From a virus, in the IMG/VR virus record IMGVR_UViG_3300021371_000007, positions 17,947 through 81,946 of that record: a stretch of DNA of 64,000 bases. The stretch is one strand, 5' to 3'. Made by a program: the position numbers and the translations under genes. Shown here in pieces: positions 58,244 through 64,000 of the stretch. How positions within the stretch are numbered: the stretch's first letter is position 1; the number at the start of each line of letters is the position of its first letter. Under the pieces are notes generated by a model. That model was not told the origin of the DNA and searched no databases. It was given only the letters and a program-made list of their open reading frames with translations.

Positions 58244-58622
58244 TGGATGTTATGATATACTACATCCTGGTCATATAGATTTATTTAATTATGCTTCTAC
58301 ATTAGGAGATAGGTTAATAGTGTGTCTAGACAGCGATGATAGAGTAAGAAAAAATAAAGGTCTTTGCAGGCCTATAAACACTTTAGCCATTAGATCTAAA
58401 ATTATAAGCGCTTTAAAACCTGTAACATCAGTAATATCTTTTGATTCTGATGAAGATTTATGTTCTATATTTGATACTTATAATGCAGACTTACTAGTCA
58501 TTGGAGAAGAATATAAGTATAAAAATATTGTAGGCGAAGATTTTGTAAAGAAAGTTATATTTTATGAACGAGACACTAGATACTCAACAACTAACATCAT
58601 TAAAAATATTAATAATAGGTGA
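58224..58622 (+). CDS. Nucleotidyltransferase, HldE C-terminal-like (ADP-heptose synthesis)
   Basis: 132 residues, TTG start at 58224 inside the SET gene; no ATG precedes the first motif. TNGCYDILHPGHIDLF holds the cytidylyltransferase HxGH, followed by VCLDSDDRVRKNKGLCRPIN and ERDTRYSTTNII, which is the ISTT-like end motif. This equals the RfaE2/HldE adenylyltransferase that makes ADP-glycero-manno-heptose. The matching kinase is the next gene. In many bacteria both are one bifunctional protein; here they are split. Confidence 0.87.
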   Translation: MITVFTNGCYDILHPGHIDLFNYASTLGDRLIVCLDSDDRVRKNKGLCRPINTLAIRSKIISALKPVTSVISFDSDEDLCSIFDTYNADLLVIGEEYKYKNIVGEDFVKKVIFYERDTRYSTTNIIKNINNR

Positions 58623-59358
58623 ATCTTGTCTAGACGAGTATAGACTAGGTTCTGTAACTAGAATATCTCCAGAGGCTCCTGTGCCTGTTATACAGTTTAA
58701 AGAACTGAATACTGTAGAAGGCATGGCTGCTAATGTTAAAAATAATGTTAAAGCTTTTAACATATCTAAAATAGATTTGATAACTAATACTTCTAAAATT
58801 ATTAAAAGAAGATTTATAGATATAAAATCTAATCAACAACTACTACGAGAAGATATAGGAGATTCTGTCTCTTCTTTGATAGACTATAATATTAAAGTGA
58901 TGAATTCTGAGGATTATGATATAGTCATAATTTCTGACTATTGCAAAGGGCTACTAACACCTGATACTGCCAAACTAGTATGTGAGAAATTCAAACATAA
59001 AGTGTATGTAGACACTAAAAAAGAAGACTTAAGTTGTTTTCCAAACTCTATTATAAAAATAAATGAGTATGAGGACAATAGCAGTTATAATCTACCAATA
59101 TCTTCTACTAAAATAGTAACTTTAGGATCTAAAGGTTCAGTATGTGAGGGTGTATTCTCTAGACCTTCTCCTGTAAAAGTTCATGATGTTACAGGAGCAG
59201 GAGATGTATTTTTAGCCTCTCTTGCGGTATTAAACAGGTTTAAGTCTATTCATGAATCTATAGACTTAGCAAATAAACTTGCATCTTACTCAGTAGAACA
59301 CTTTGGAACGTATGTTATAAATCAATTAGATATAGAAAGGGCTTTTAATGAGACTTGA
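58564..59358 (+). CDS. PfkB-family sugar kinase, HldE N-terminal-like
   Basis: 264 residues. IGESCLDEYRLGSVTRISPEAPVP is the classic HldE/RfaE1 start, GMAANVKNNV the G-G-A-xN-V block, IISDYCKGLLT a substrate part, and VTGAGDVFLASLA the PfkB active site with catalytic Asp in GAGD. It phosphorylates a heptose phosphate (or similar sugar) at C1. It is somewhat shorter than the bacterial domain (about 310 aa). It overlaps the adenylyltransferase gene by 59 bases and the cupin by 11. Confidence 0.88.
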   Translation: MNETLDTQQLTSLKILIIGESCLDEYRLGSVTRISPEAPVPVIQFKELNTVEGMAANVKNNVKAFNISKIDLITNTSKIIKRRFIDIKSNQQLLREDIGDSVSSLIDYNIKVMNSEDYDIVIISDYCKGLLTPDTAKLVCEKFKHKVYVDTKKEDLSCFPNSIIKINEYEDNSSYNLPISSTKIVTLGSKGSVCEGVFSRPSPVKVHDVTGAGDVFLASLAVLNRFKSIHESIDLANKLASYSVEHFGTYVINQLDIERAFNET

Positions 59359-59701
59359 AGGTTTTGTAAAAAAAGGATGGGGTCACGAACTTATTTGGGC
59401 AACAAATGATAAATATTGTGGCAAGCTGATGAAGTTTAATGAAGGTGCTAAGTTTTCTATGCATTTTCATAAAAATAAAGAAGAGACTTGGTACGTATTA
59501 GAGGGAGAGTTTATAGTTCACTGGATTAATACTTTTGACGCTTCTAAGATAAGTACAAAAATTAAACAGGGAGATACTTGGCATAATGAGCCTTGCAGCC
59601 CTCATCAATTAGAATGTTTAAAAGAGGGGACTATATTAGAAGTTAGTACTCCTGACAGCGTAGAAGACAATTATAGGGTGTCTCCTGGAGATTCTCAATG
59701 A
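59348..59701 (+). CDS. Cupin, sugar-phosphate isomerase-like
   Basis: 117 residues. KKGWGHELIWATNDKYCGK, then SMHFHKNKEETWYVLEGE carries the metal-binding H-x-H...E of cupin motif 1, and TWHNEPCSPHQLE the motif 2 histidine. Similar small cupins are found next to HldE-like genes and may isomerise a sugar phosphate (for example mannose-6-phosphate isomerase type II relatives). Last gene of the heptose cluster, before a promoter. Confidence 0.8.
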   Translation: MRLEGFVKKGWGHELIWATNDKYCGKLMKFNEGAKFSMHFHKNKEETWYVLEGEFIVHWINTFDASKISTKIKQGDTWHNEPCSPHQLECLKEGTILEVSTPDSVEDNYRVSPGDSQ

Positions 59702-59711
59702 TACAATTAAT

Positions 59712-59740
59712 TTGACACTTACTTTTTTATTAAGTATTAT
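59712..59740 (+). promoter_or_regulatory. Strong sigma70-like promoter, TTGACA-N17-TATTAT
   Basis: TTGACA (59712-59717), 17-base spacer, TATTAT (59735-59740), 25 bases before the ATG of the UV endonuclease gene at 59766. Near-consensus. Confidence 0.75.
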
Positions 59741-59765
59741 ATAGTATAACCATATAGGATACACA

Positions 59766-60833
59766 ATGGAATATTTCAATAAAACTAGTGAAGACTGGAG
59801 AATCTCTCAGTGCTGTCAGTTTCACGATAAAGTAAAAGCTAAAGCTTACAATTTTGGAACTACTACTAAAACTTATGCACTAAAAGAAGGCGGAAAAGAA
59901 AGAGTACAACAAAAAGCTTTGCATAACTGTAATCAGCTTTTATCTGTGTTAAAAAATTATTTTCCTACACAACCTAAAAATCTAAGAGCTTGGAGAATAT
60001 CTTCAGAGCTTTTTCCGTGCTATACTCTAGATTTTACTAAGCCTTGGTATGAAGAAATTTGGGATGATATTTGTGCTATATTAGAAGAGTGCGGCAGGCT
60101 AGCAAAAAAACATGAAGTAAGACTGAGTGTACATCCTGGTCAATATACTGTTCTAGCCTCTAATAAAGCCGAAGTAGTAGAAAATTCTATTAAAGATTTA
60201 GAATATCATGCTCTATATGGAAGTTTGATGGGATTACCGGCTAAAGACTTTGTTATGAACATTCATCTTCAAGGTCTTTATGGAGGAAAGCATGAAGACG
60301 GTATAAAGCGTTTTGCTACTAATTTTCCTTACTTATCTGACTATGCTCAACAATGTCTAACCGTAGAAAACGAAGATAAACCTAATGGATATGATATAAG
60401 ACACACCATAGAATTGTCTAAGCGCATACCTATTCGTTGTTGTTTAGATACTCATCACTATGCGTGCCATAGAATGAGAGAGTCAGAAAAAGTCGTACTA
60501 GAAGGTAAAACTGTTAATAGGAAAATTAGAGATGTAGAACATATTACTTACATGCATGAGTATTTTGTTGAAGCTGTAAAATCTTGGAAAGGCGTTAGAC
60601 CTTTATTTCATGTATCTCAATCTTTTCCACCAGAAAATTCTGCATATTGGATGAAACCTAACGCGCACTCAGAAGTATTTTGGGATGAAGAACTTATGGC
60701 AAATCATGTACCTATGTTACAGTATGCAGACTTTGATATAGAAGCTAAACATAAAGAAGTAGCTGTACTAGGTTTTTACAATTTTATAAAAGAAGAAGAA
60801 GAGCTAGCAGGAGAGCCTTTAGTAGCGATATGA
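59766..60833 (+). CDS. uvsE: UV damage endonuclease, UvdE/UvsE family
   Basis: 355 residues. A TIM-barrel endonuclease fold: LRAWRISSELFPCYTLD, RLSVHPGQYTVLASNK, LEYHALYGSLMGLPAKDFVMNIHLQGLYGGK, LTVENEDK and CCLDTHHYACH contain the His/Glu/Asp residues that bind three metals. It nicks DNA 5' of UV photoproducts. Suited to a phage in sunlit water. Its own promoter starts a new unit. It overlaps the DUF3310-like gene as ATGA. Confidence 0.94.
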   Translation: MEYFNKTSEDWRISQCCQFHDKVKAKAYNFGTTTKTYALKEGGKERVQQKALHNCNQLLSVLKNYFPTQPKNLRAWRISSELFPCYTLDFTKPWYEEIWDDICAILEECGRLAKKHEVRLSVHPGQYTVLASNKAEVVENSIKDLEYHALYGSLMGLPAKDFVMNIHLQGLYGGKHEDGIKRFATNFPYLSDYAQQCLTVENEDKPNGYDIRHTIELSKRIPIRCCLDTHHYACHRMRESEKVVLEGKTVNRKIRDVEHITYMHEYFVEAVKSWKGVRPLFHVSQSFPPENSAYWMKPNAHSEVFWDEELMANHVPMLQYADFDIEAKHKEVAVLGFYNFIKEEEELAGEPLVAI

Positions 60834-61102
60834 TAGATTATAAATTTAATGAAGATCAATATATAAAAGAGCTTAAAAAGTACGTTGATTCCACTTATGG
60901 TCAACACTATTCTAATAATAAATTTCAATCTACTGAAGTAATTATTGATAGGGGACATGGAACAGGTTTTTGCATGGGAAGCATAGATAAATATTCTAAT
61001 AGATACGGTAAGAAGGGTACTGCAGCAGACGCTCGTAAAGACTTAATGAAAATATTACACTATACGCTACTTCAATTATATATACACGATAGTGATTATT
61101 AG
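60830..61102 (+). CDS. DUF3310-like small protein
   Basis: 90 residues. YGQHYSNNKFQSTEVI then GSIDKYSNRYGKKGTAADARKDLMKILHY matches DUF3310 (HY...k.q.iEvi......f..Gn.iKYi.RyG.K.g...DL.Ka..Y.), a frequent phage family linked in annotation to nucleotide metabolism but of unproven function. Coupled to uvsE by ATGA. Confidence 0.82.
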   Translation: MIDYKFNEDQYIKELKKYVDSTYGQHYSNNKFQSTEVIIDRGHGTGFCMGSIDKYSNRYGKKGTAADARKDLMKILHYTLLQLYIHDSDY

Positions 61103-61113
61103 AGGAGTTATTG

Positions 61114-61509
61114 ATGACTAAATATTTATTCAGAAACCCAGAAGTTCCAGGACAAGTAGAACGAGAAATAATTGCTAGAAATCTAGTAAGAAATCTAGAA
61201 AAGCTAGGCAAGTTTCAAATAGAACAGTTATCTGGAGAAAGCTGGACACATTTAAAAATACACGCACCCGATAACTTACTTAAAATATTTAAAGGAATAA
61301 AAAGTACTAAGTATAAACCTATTATAAAAGGTAAATATGTATTTATGTATATAGATAGTAATGTTACCTCATTAGACGTTAGAATGTTTATAGGAGAGTT
61401 AATAGAGTGTATAAATACTAAGAATAATAAATTATCCCATAGAATTAGAAGAAAAATAGGAATTTTTCTATTTAATTTAGCAAAACTAATATACAAACCT
61501 AAAAAATAA
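61114..61509 (+). CDS. Unknown basic protein
   Basis: 131 residues from the ATG at 61114, preceded by AGAGGAG; a TTG three bases earlier is possible. ARNLVRNLEKLGKFQIEQL then SWTHLKIHAPDNLLKIF suggests a mixed alpha/beta fold. The C-terminal part is basic (HRIRRKIGIFLFNLAKL). No catalytic motif recognised. Between DUF3310-like and a coiled-coil protein. Confidence 0.66.
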   Translation: MTKYLFRNPEVPGQVEREIIARNLVRNLEKLGKFQIEQLSGESWTHLKIHAPDNLLKIFKGIKSTKYKPIIKGKYVFMYIDSNVTSLDVRMFIGELIECINTKNNKLSHRIRRKIGIFLFNLAKLIYKPKK

Positions 61510-61518
61510 GGAATAACT

Positions 61519-61788
61519 ATGTCAGAAAATAAAGATGTGAAAAAACCTATTAAGGCTATTAACCCAGAAGATGTAGCAGAGCAGCTAGATATTATTGTGT
61601 CTTTCTTAGGAGCAATAGAAAACTCCAGAGATGAAATTAATAAAAGAGTAAAGCATTTAAAAGACGAATACGGCTTACAGTCAACAGCTGTTAGAGCTGC
61701 TGCTACTGTTTTACATAAGCAAAATCAAGAACAGTTAGATGAAAAAGAGTCTCAAATTAGAAACATTTTAGATATTTGTAAAGGTTAG
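61519..61788 (+). CDS. Small coiled-coil protein (GapR-like pattern)
   Basis: 89 residues. EINKRVKHLKDEYGLQSTAVRAAATVLHKQNQEQLDEK resembles the helix pattern of GapR (DUF2312), an alphaproteobacterial DNA-binding protein (I..l...k.e...~G.d..alr.iv.lrkq...e). The match is weak and the basic residues are fewer, so this is only a suggestion. Start ATG at 61519 with AAGGAATA. Confidence 0.6.
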   Translation: MSENKDVKKPIKAINPEDVAEQLDIIVSFLGAIENSRDEINKRVKHLKDEYGLQSTAVRAAATVLHKQNQEQLDEKESQIRNILDICKG

Positions 61789-61791
61789 AAT

Positions 61792-62601
61792 ATGTCTAGT
61801 ATAGTACTGGTTACTGGAGGTTTTGACCCTCTTCATTCTGGGCATATAGCTTATTTTAAAGAAGCTAAAAGATTGGGACAAAAATTAGTGGTAGGACTAA
61901 ATAGTGATGATTGGCTAACAAGAAAAAAAGGTAGACCATTTATGAGCTGGTCTGAAAGAGCTGAGATACTTGAAAACATAAGCTGTATTGATAGAGTTAT
62001 TAAATTTAATGACTTAGATGATACTGCTAATGATGCTATATATAGAACCTTAAAAATGTCTCCCGATAGTAGAATAATTTTTGCTAATGGAGGAGATAGA
62101 ACTATGGGTAATACTCCTGAGGAAAAAACTTATGGAGGAGTTCCTTGGGTTAGATTTGAGTGGGGAGTAGGAGGAGAGAATAAAGTAAATAGTTCTTCTT
62201 GGATTCTAGACCAATGGAAAACTCAAAAAACAGAAAGAGATTGGGGATACTGGAGAGTTTTAGATGATAAACAGCCAGAGCTACCTCAAAAGATAAAAGA
62301 GCTAGTTATTTATCCTAATTGTAGCTTATCTGATCAAAAACATTTACATCGCTCAGAGCATTGGTATTTATTGGAAGGTGATTTACAAATAGAACTAGAG
62401 TATCCAGATGCTTCTTGGAAAATAATGGTTCTTAGCCCTCATACTACCTTTGTTATACCTACTAATACTTGGCATAAAACTACTAATATAGGCAGTTTTA
62501 ACGCTCATGTGCTTGAAGTACAATACGGAACTAAATGTATTGAGTCAGACATTGAGCGAAGGCAGATACTTAATGAAAAGAATAAACGAGACGACGTATA
62601 A
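61792..62601 (+). CDS. Nucleotidyltransferase-cupin fusion
   Basis: 269 residues. The N-terminal domain (residues 1-130) is a cytidylyltransferase: TGGFDPLHSGHIAYFKEAKRLG (HxGH), VGLNSDDWLTRKKGRPF and VNSSSWIL, which stands in place of ISTT. The C-terminal domain (about 150-255) is a cupin: LSDQKHLHRSEHWYLLEGDLQIE and IPTNTWHKTTN with metal-binding His/Glu. It probably activates and isomerises a sugar or polyol phosphate in one protein. Such fusions occur in marine phages. Confidence 0.85.
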   Translation: MSSIVLVTGGFDPLHSGHIAYFKEAKRLGQKLVVGLNSDDWLTRKKGRPFMSWSERAEILENISCIDRVIKFNDLDDTANDAIYRTLKMSPDSRIIFANGGDRTMGNTPEEKTYGGVPWVRFEWGVGGENKVNSSSWILDQWKTQKTERDWGYWRVLDDKQPELPQKIKELVIYPNCSLSDQKHLHRSEHWYLLEGDLQIELEYPDASWKIMVLSPHTTFVIPTNTWHKTTNIGSFNAHVLEVQYGTKCIESDIERRQILNEKNKRDDV

Positions 62602-63067
62602 TCAGTCTACCTATCCTACAGAGGTAGAAAACTTAATAATAGAACACCTAGATAATACAGATAAATTAATATTCAGCTGGGGAAGAGATAGTTCTACTTT
62701 TTGGCTAGCTAGACGATGTACTTCTATGTGTATAGTAGAACATGATCTTGCATCCTTTAATGCAACAAAAGACTTTTTATCTTTTAAAAATATTAATAAT
62801 ATAAAGACTAGGTATTCAAAAGAAAATTATGTAGATAGTATAAAAGAATATCCAAGTAATATATTTGATACTATTATTATAGATGAGCACGAAAAAGAAA
62901 AGTGTTTTGTGTCTGCAATATCAGAAGCTAGATCAGGAGGTATTATAATAGCTCCTTATCTCAATATAGACTTATTAGAAGAATATTCTAATAGAGTTAA
63001 AAGCTACTCATCTTTCTCAGGAAAAGGGTATATAAATGAAGAAACGGTTATTATCCGGAAAAAATAA
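62573..63067 (+). CDS. SAM-dependent methyltransferase-like protein
   Basis: 164 residues from the ATG at 62573 (a longer frame from 62507 lies inside the preceding gene). LIFSWGRDSSTFWLARRC resembles motif I of class I methyltransferases with a changed loop (E-x-G-S-G-x-S-T becomes SWGRDSST), followed by MCIVEHDLASF (motif II) and FDTIIIDEHE (motif IV), then GGIIIAPYL. The Gly-rich loop is degenerate, so activity is uncertain. Small methyltransferases of this kind often modify sugars or lipids. Confidence 0.7.
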   Translation: MKRINETTYNQSTYPTEVENLIIEHLDNTDKLIFSWGRDSSTFWLARRCTSMCIVEHDLASFNATKDFLSFKNINNIKTRYSKENYVDSIKEYPSNIFDTIIIDEHEKEKCFVSAISEARSGGIIIAPYLNIDLLEEYSNRVKSYSSFSGKGYINEETVIIRKK

Positions 63068-63443
63068 AACTATTCCTTTTATACCTTTTTATATAAGAAG
63101 AGCAGGAGGATGGGTAATACCTACTGCGTATGATATATTTACAGACAAAAAAAGTTTAATTATTTTTTTAAAAGGTGCATATATAGATAGTAAATTATTA
63201 GTTCATTATGATAATTCTGATTTAATATCGAATTATAATAATACTTATTGTTGTTGCCCTAATGACTCCTATGTAATGAATCAATGGGCTACTGACTTAA
63301 ATATTAAAAATATAGATATGTTACCTGACGGTAATAAAGAATTTTTTGACTATTTAGACTTACTAGAAAAAGAAACTCCTATACGTCAAAAGATAGAAAT
63401 AAGTAATTCAGAAATAAAGTATTTAGGAGATGTAAGTGTCTAA
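63036..63443 (+). CDS. Peroxiredoxin-5-like protein lacking the active-site cysteine
   Basis: 135 residues. KKSLIIFLKGAYIDS aligns with the Prx5 strand carrying PGAFTPTCS, but T-P-T-C is missing. NDSYVMNQWATDLNIKNIDMLPDGNKEF matches the family's 'ND.fVM.aW........mlaDg.~.F'. The fold is thus probably kept and the peroxidatic Cys lost. The only cysteines are YCCC near residue 70. It may be a binding protein. It overlaps the methyltransferase by 32 bases and the next gene by eight. Confidence 0.68.
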   Translation: MKKRLLSGKNKTIPFIPFYIRRAGGWVIPTAYDIFTDKKSLIIFLKGAYIDSKLLVHYDNSDLISNYNNTYCCCPNDSYVMNQWATDLNIKNIDMLPDGNKEFFDYLDLLEKETPIRQKIEISNSEIKYLGDVSV

Positions 63444-63696
63444 AGTTATAGTTTATTCTTTACCTAGCTGTATAGCATCTAATGATTTTATTATATACTG
63501 TAAGAGTAAGGTACGTGACTTAGAAACCTATGTAGTAAAAGACTCTTCTTGGCCCCAGATTAGACATGATATAACTATAGACTCTTTAGAGAGTAAGTAT
63601 AATAGAAAATTTTTTAGTTATCCTATTATATATATAAACAATCAATATGTAAATTCAATACAAGAAGCAAAGAAGATTATAACAAAAGGACTATAA
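63436..63696 (+). CDS. Degenerate glutaredoxin-like protein
   Basis: 86 residues, GTG start at 63436 behind AGGAGAT. VIVYSLPSCIASNDFIIYC gives a thioredoxin-type first strand with a single Cys in the CxxC site (C-I-A-S), FSYPIIYIN has the cis-proline and QYVNSIQEAKK the C-terminal helix. It is shorter in conserved glutathione contacts than a normal glutaredoxin. Placed between the Prx-like protein and an intact glutaredoxin. Confidence 0.68.
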   Translation: MSKVIVYSLPSCIASNDFIIYCKSKVRDLETYVVKDSSWPQIRHDITIDSLESKYNRKFFSYPIIYINNQYVNSIQEAKKIITKGL

Positions 63697-63697
63697 T

Positions 63698-63925
63698 ATG
63701 GATATACTTATATACTCTAAAACAAACTGCAACTTTTGTGTGAAGGCAAAAAACTTATTAAATATAAAAAATCTAAAATTCACTGAGAAGGTACTAGATA
63801 AAGACTTCACTAAAGAACAATTATTAGAGATATTACCTAATGTAAAAACATTACCACAAATACAAATAAATGGCAAGCATATAGGTGGTTATAGAGAATT
63901 AGAAAACTATTTAAATACTAATTAA
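63698..63925 (+). CDS. grx: Glutaredoxin
   Basis: 75 residues, standard glutaredoxin length. YSKTNCNFCVKAKNLL has a dithiol CNFC site, KTLPQIQINGKHIGGYRELENYL the TxP loop and GG-x-x-E/D glutathione-binding motif. It reduces disulfides with glutathione and could donate electrons to the NrdA C-terminal CESC. It begins directly after the previous stop. Confidence 0.93.
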   Translation: MDILIYSKTNCNFCVKAKNLLNIKNLKFTEKVLDKDFTKEQLLEILPNVKTLPQIQINGKHIGGYRELENYLNTN

Positions 63926-63938
63926 TGTAACTTATTAG

Positions 63939-63967
63939 TTGCTTAATAGTTTATATTTAATTATTAT
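63939..63967 (+). promoter_or_regulatory. Sigma70-like promoter, TTGCTT-N17-TATTAT
   Basis: TTGCTT (63939-63944), 17-base spacer, TATTAT (63962-63967), the same elements as the minus-strand promoter at 24354. The next ATG (63974) is six bases after the -10. Confidence 0.6.
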
Positions 63968-63973
63968 TATATA

Positions 63974-64000
63974 ATGGAAAATTTATTTAACGCTTTTATA
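63974..64000 (+). CDS. Possible gene start running off the window
   Basis: ATG at 63974 opens a frame (MENLFNAFI) that remains open to the window end. No Shine-Dalgarno site; the expected transcription start falls at or next to the ATG. Too short to judge. Confidence 0.3.

Noticed and set aside
61519-61788. Firm assignment as GapR
   Set aside because: Only the helix pattern agrees; key basic positions are not clearly present, so it is left as an unknown coiled-coil protein.
1-64000. Prophage or integrated element features (integrase, attachment sites, lysogeny repressor, transposase, inverted repeats of insertion sequences)
   Set aside because: None seen. The tRNA-Thr shows no partial repeat next to it, and the gene set is that of a lytic phage.
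1-64000. rRNA genes, CRISPR arrays or riboswitches
   Set aside because: No sequence resembling rRNA, direct repeat-spacer arrays, or known riboswitch cores was recognised.

Overview
The window is about 64 kb of a low-GC (roughly one third G+C), densely packed genome of a tailed double-stranded DNA phage. A lambda-like distal tail module (M, L, K, I and J type proteins) after a giant tape measure gene indicates a long, flexible, non-contractile tail. A spanin pair and lipopolysaccharide-type sugar genes indicate a Gram-negative host. An alphaproteobacterial, probably marine, host is inferred from DUF1127 and DUF3563 small proteins, a ThyX thymidylate synthase, and a circularly permuted two-piece tmRNA whose tag begins ANDN. 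A low-GC group such as SAR11 would fit, but the sequence does not prove it. No integrase, lysogeny repressor, terminase, portal or capsid gene lies in the window; the head genes presumably lie outside it.

Layout. 1-20570 (+): tape measure (5' end outside the window), tail-tip assembly genes, large tail-tip and fibre proteins, then an overlapping i-spanin/o-spanin pair. 20575-22110 (+): its own promoter and a run of small membrane proteins, one with an EF-hand, closed by a bidirectional terminator. 22108-50154 (-): a long replication and metabolism block. In transcription order it runs from surface-sugar genes (50154 to 44092), through PC4-like and HTH DNA-binding proteins, DnaB-type helicase, primase, family A DNA polymerase, a sulfotransferase-like protein, UvsW-type helicase, SSB, Mre11/Rad50, NrdA/NrdB and tRNA-Thr, to a small-protein operon, resolvase-like nuclease, flap nuclease, ThyX, GroES and a glutaredoxin-like protein. 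50176-51460 (-): a translation-related island with a ribosomal protein bS21 homologue, two tiny genes and the tmRNA. 51512-64000 (+): cell-wall hydrolase with a one-helix membrane protein, PD-(D/E)XK nuclease, PhoH, an array of very small basic or membrane proteins, then a SET-domain protein, split HldE-like heptose genes, cupins, a UV-damage endonuclease, a methyltransferase-like protein and three thioredoxin-fold proteins.

How the parts fit. Replication looks autonomous: own polymerase, primase, helicase, SSB, recombination nucleases and nucleotide supply through class Ia RNR and ThyX, with a glutaredoxin as a plausible RNR reductant. The ADP-heptose-type kinase and nucleotidyltransferase near 58-59 kb pair logically with the GT9-like transferase, epimerase and other sugar-transfer genes at 44-50 kb, suggesting that the phage remodels the host surface or decorates itself. 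bS21, tmRNA, tRNA-Thr and GroES suggest intervention in host translation, ribosome rescue and folding. Many genes overlap as TAATG or ATGA, so transcription units are long. Recognisable sigma70-like promoters, several of the form TTGCTN-N17-TAWTAT, sit at most unit boundaries.

The most striking item is the phage-borne permuted two-piece tmRNA (50176 to about 50470, minus strand), followed by its neighbouring bS21 gene, the 13-14-residue aromatic repeat array in the tape measure, and the distributed heptose/LPS pathway.
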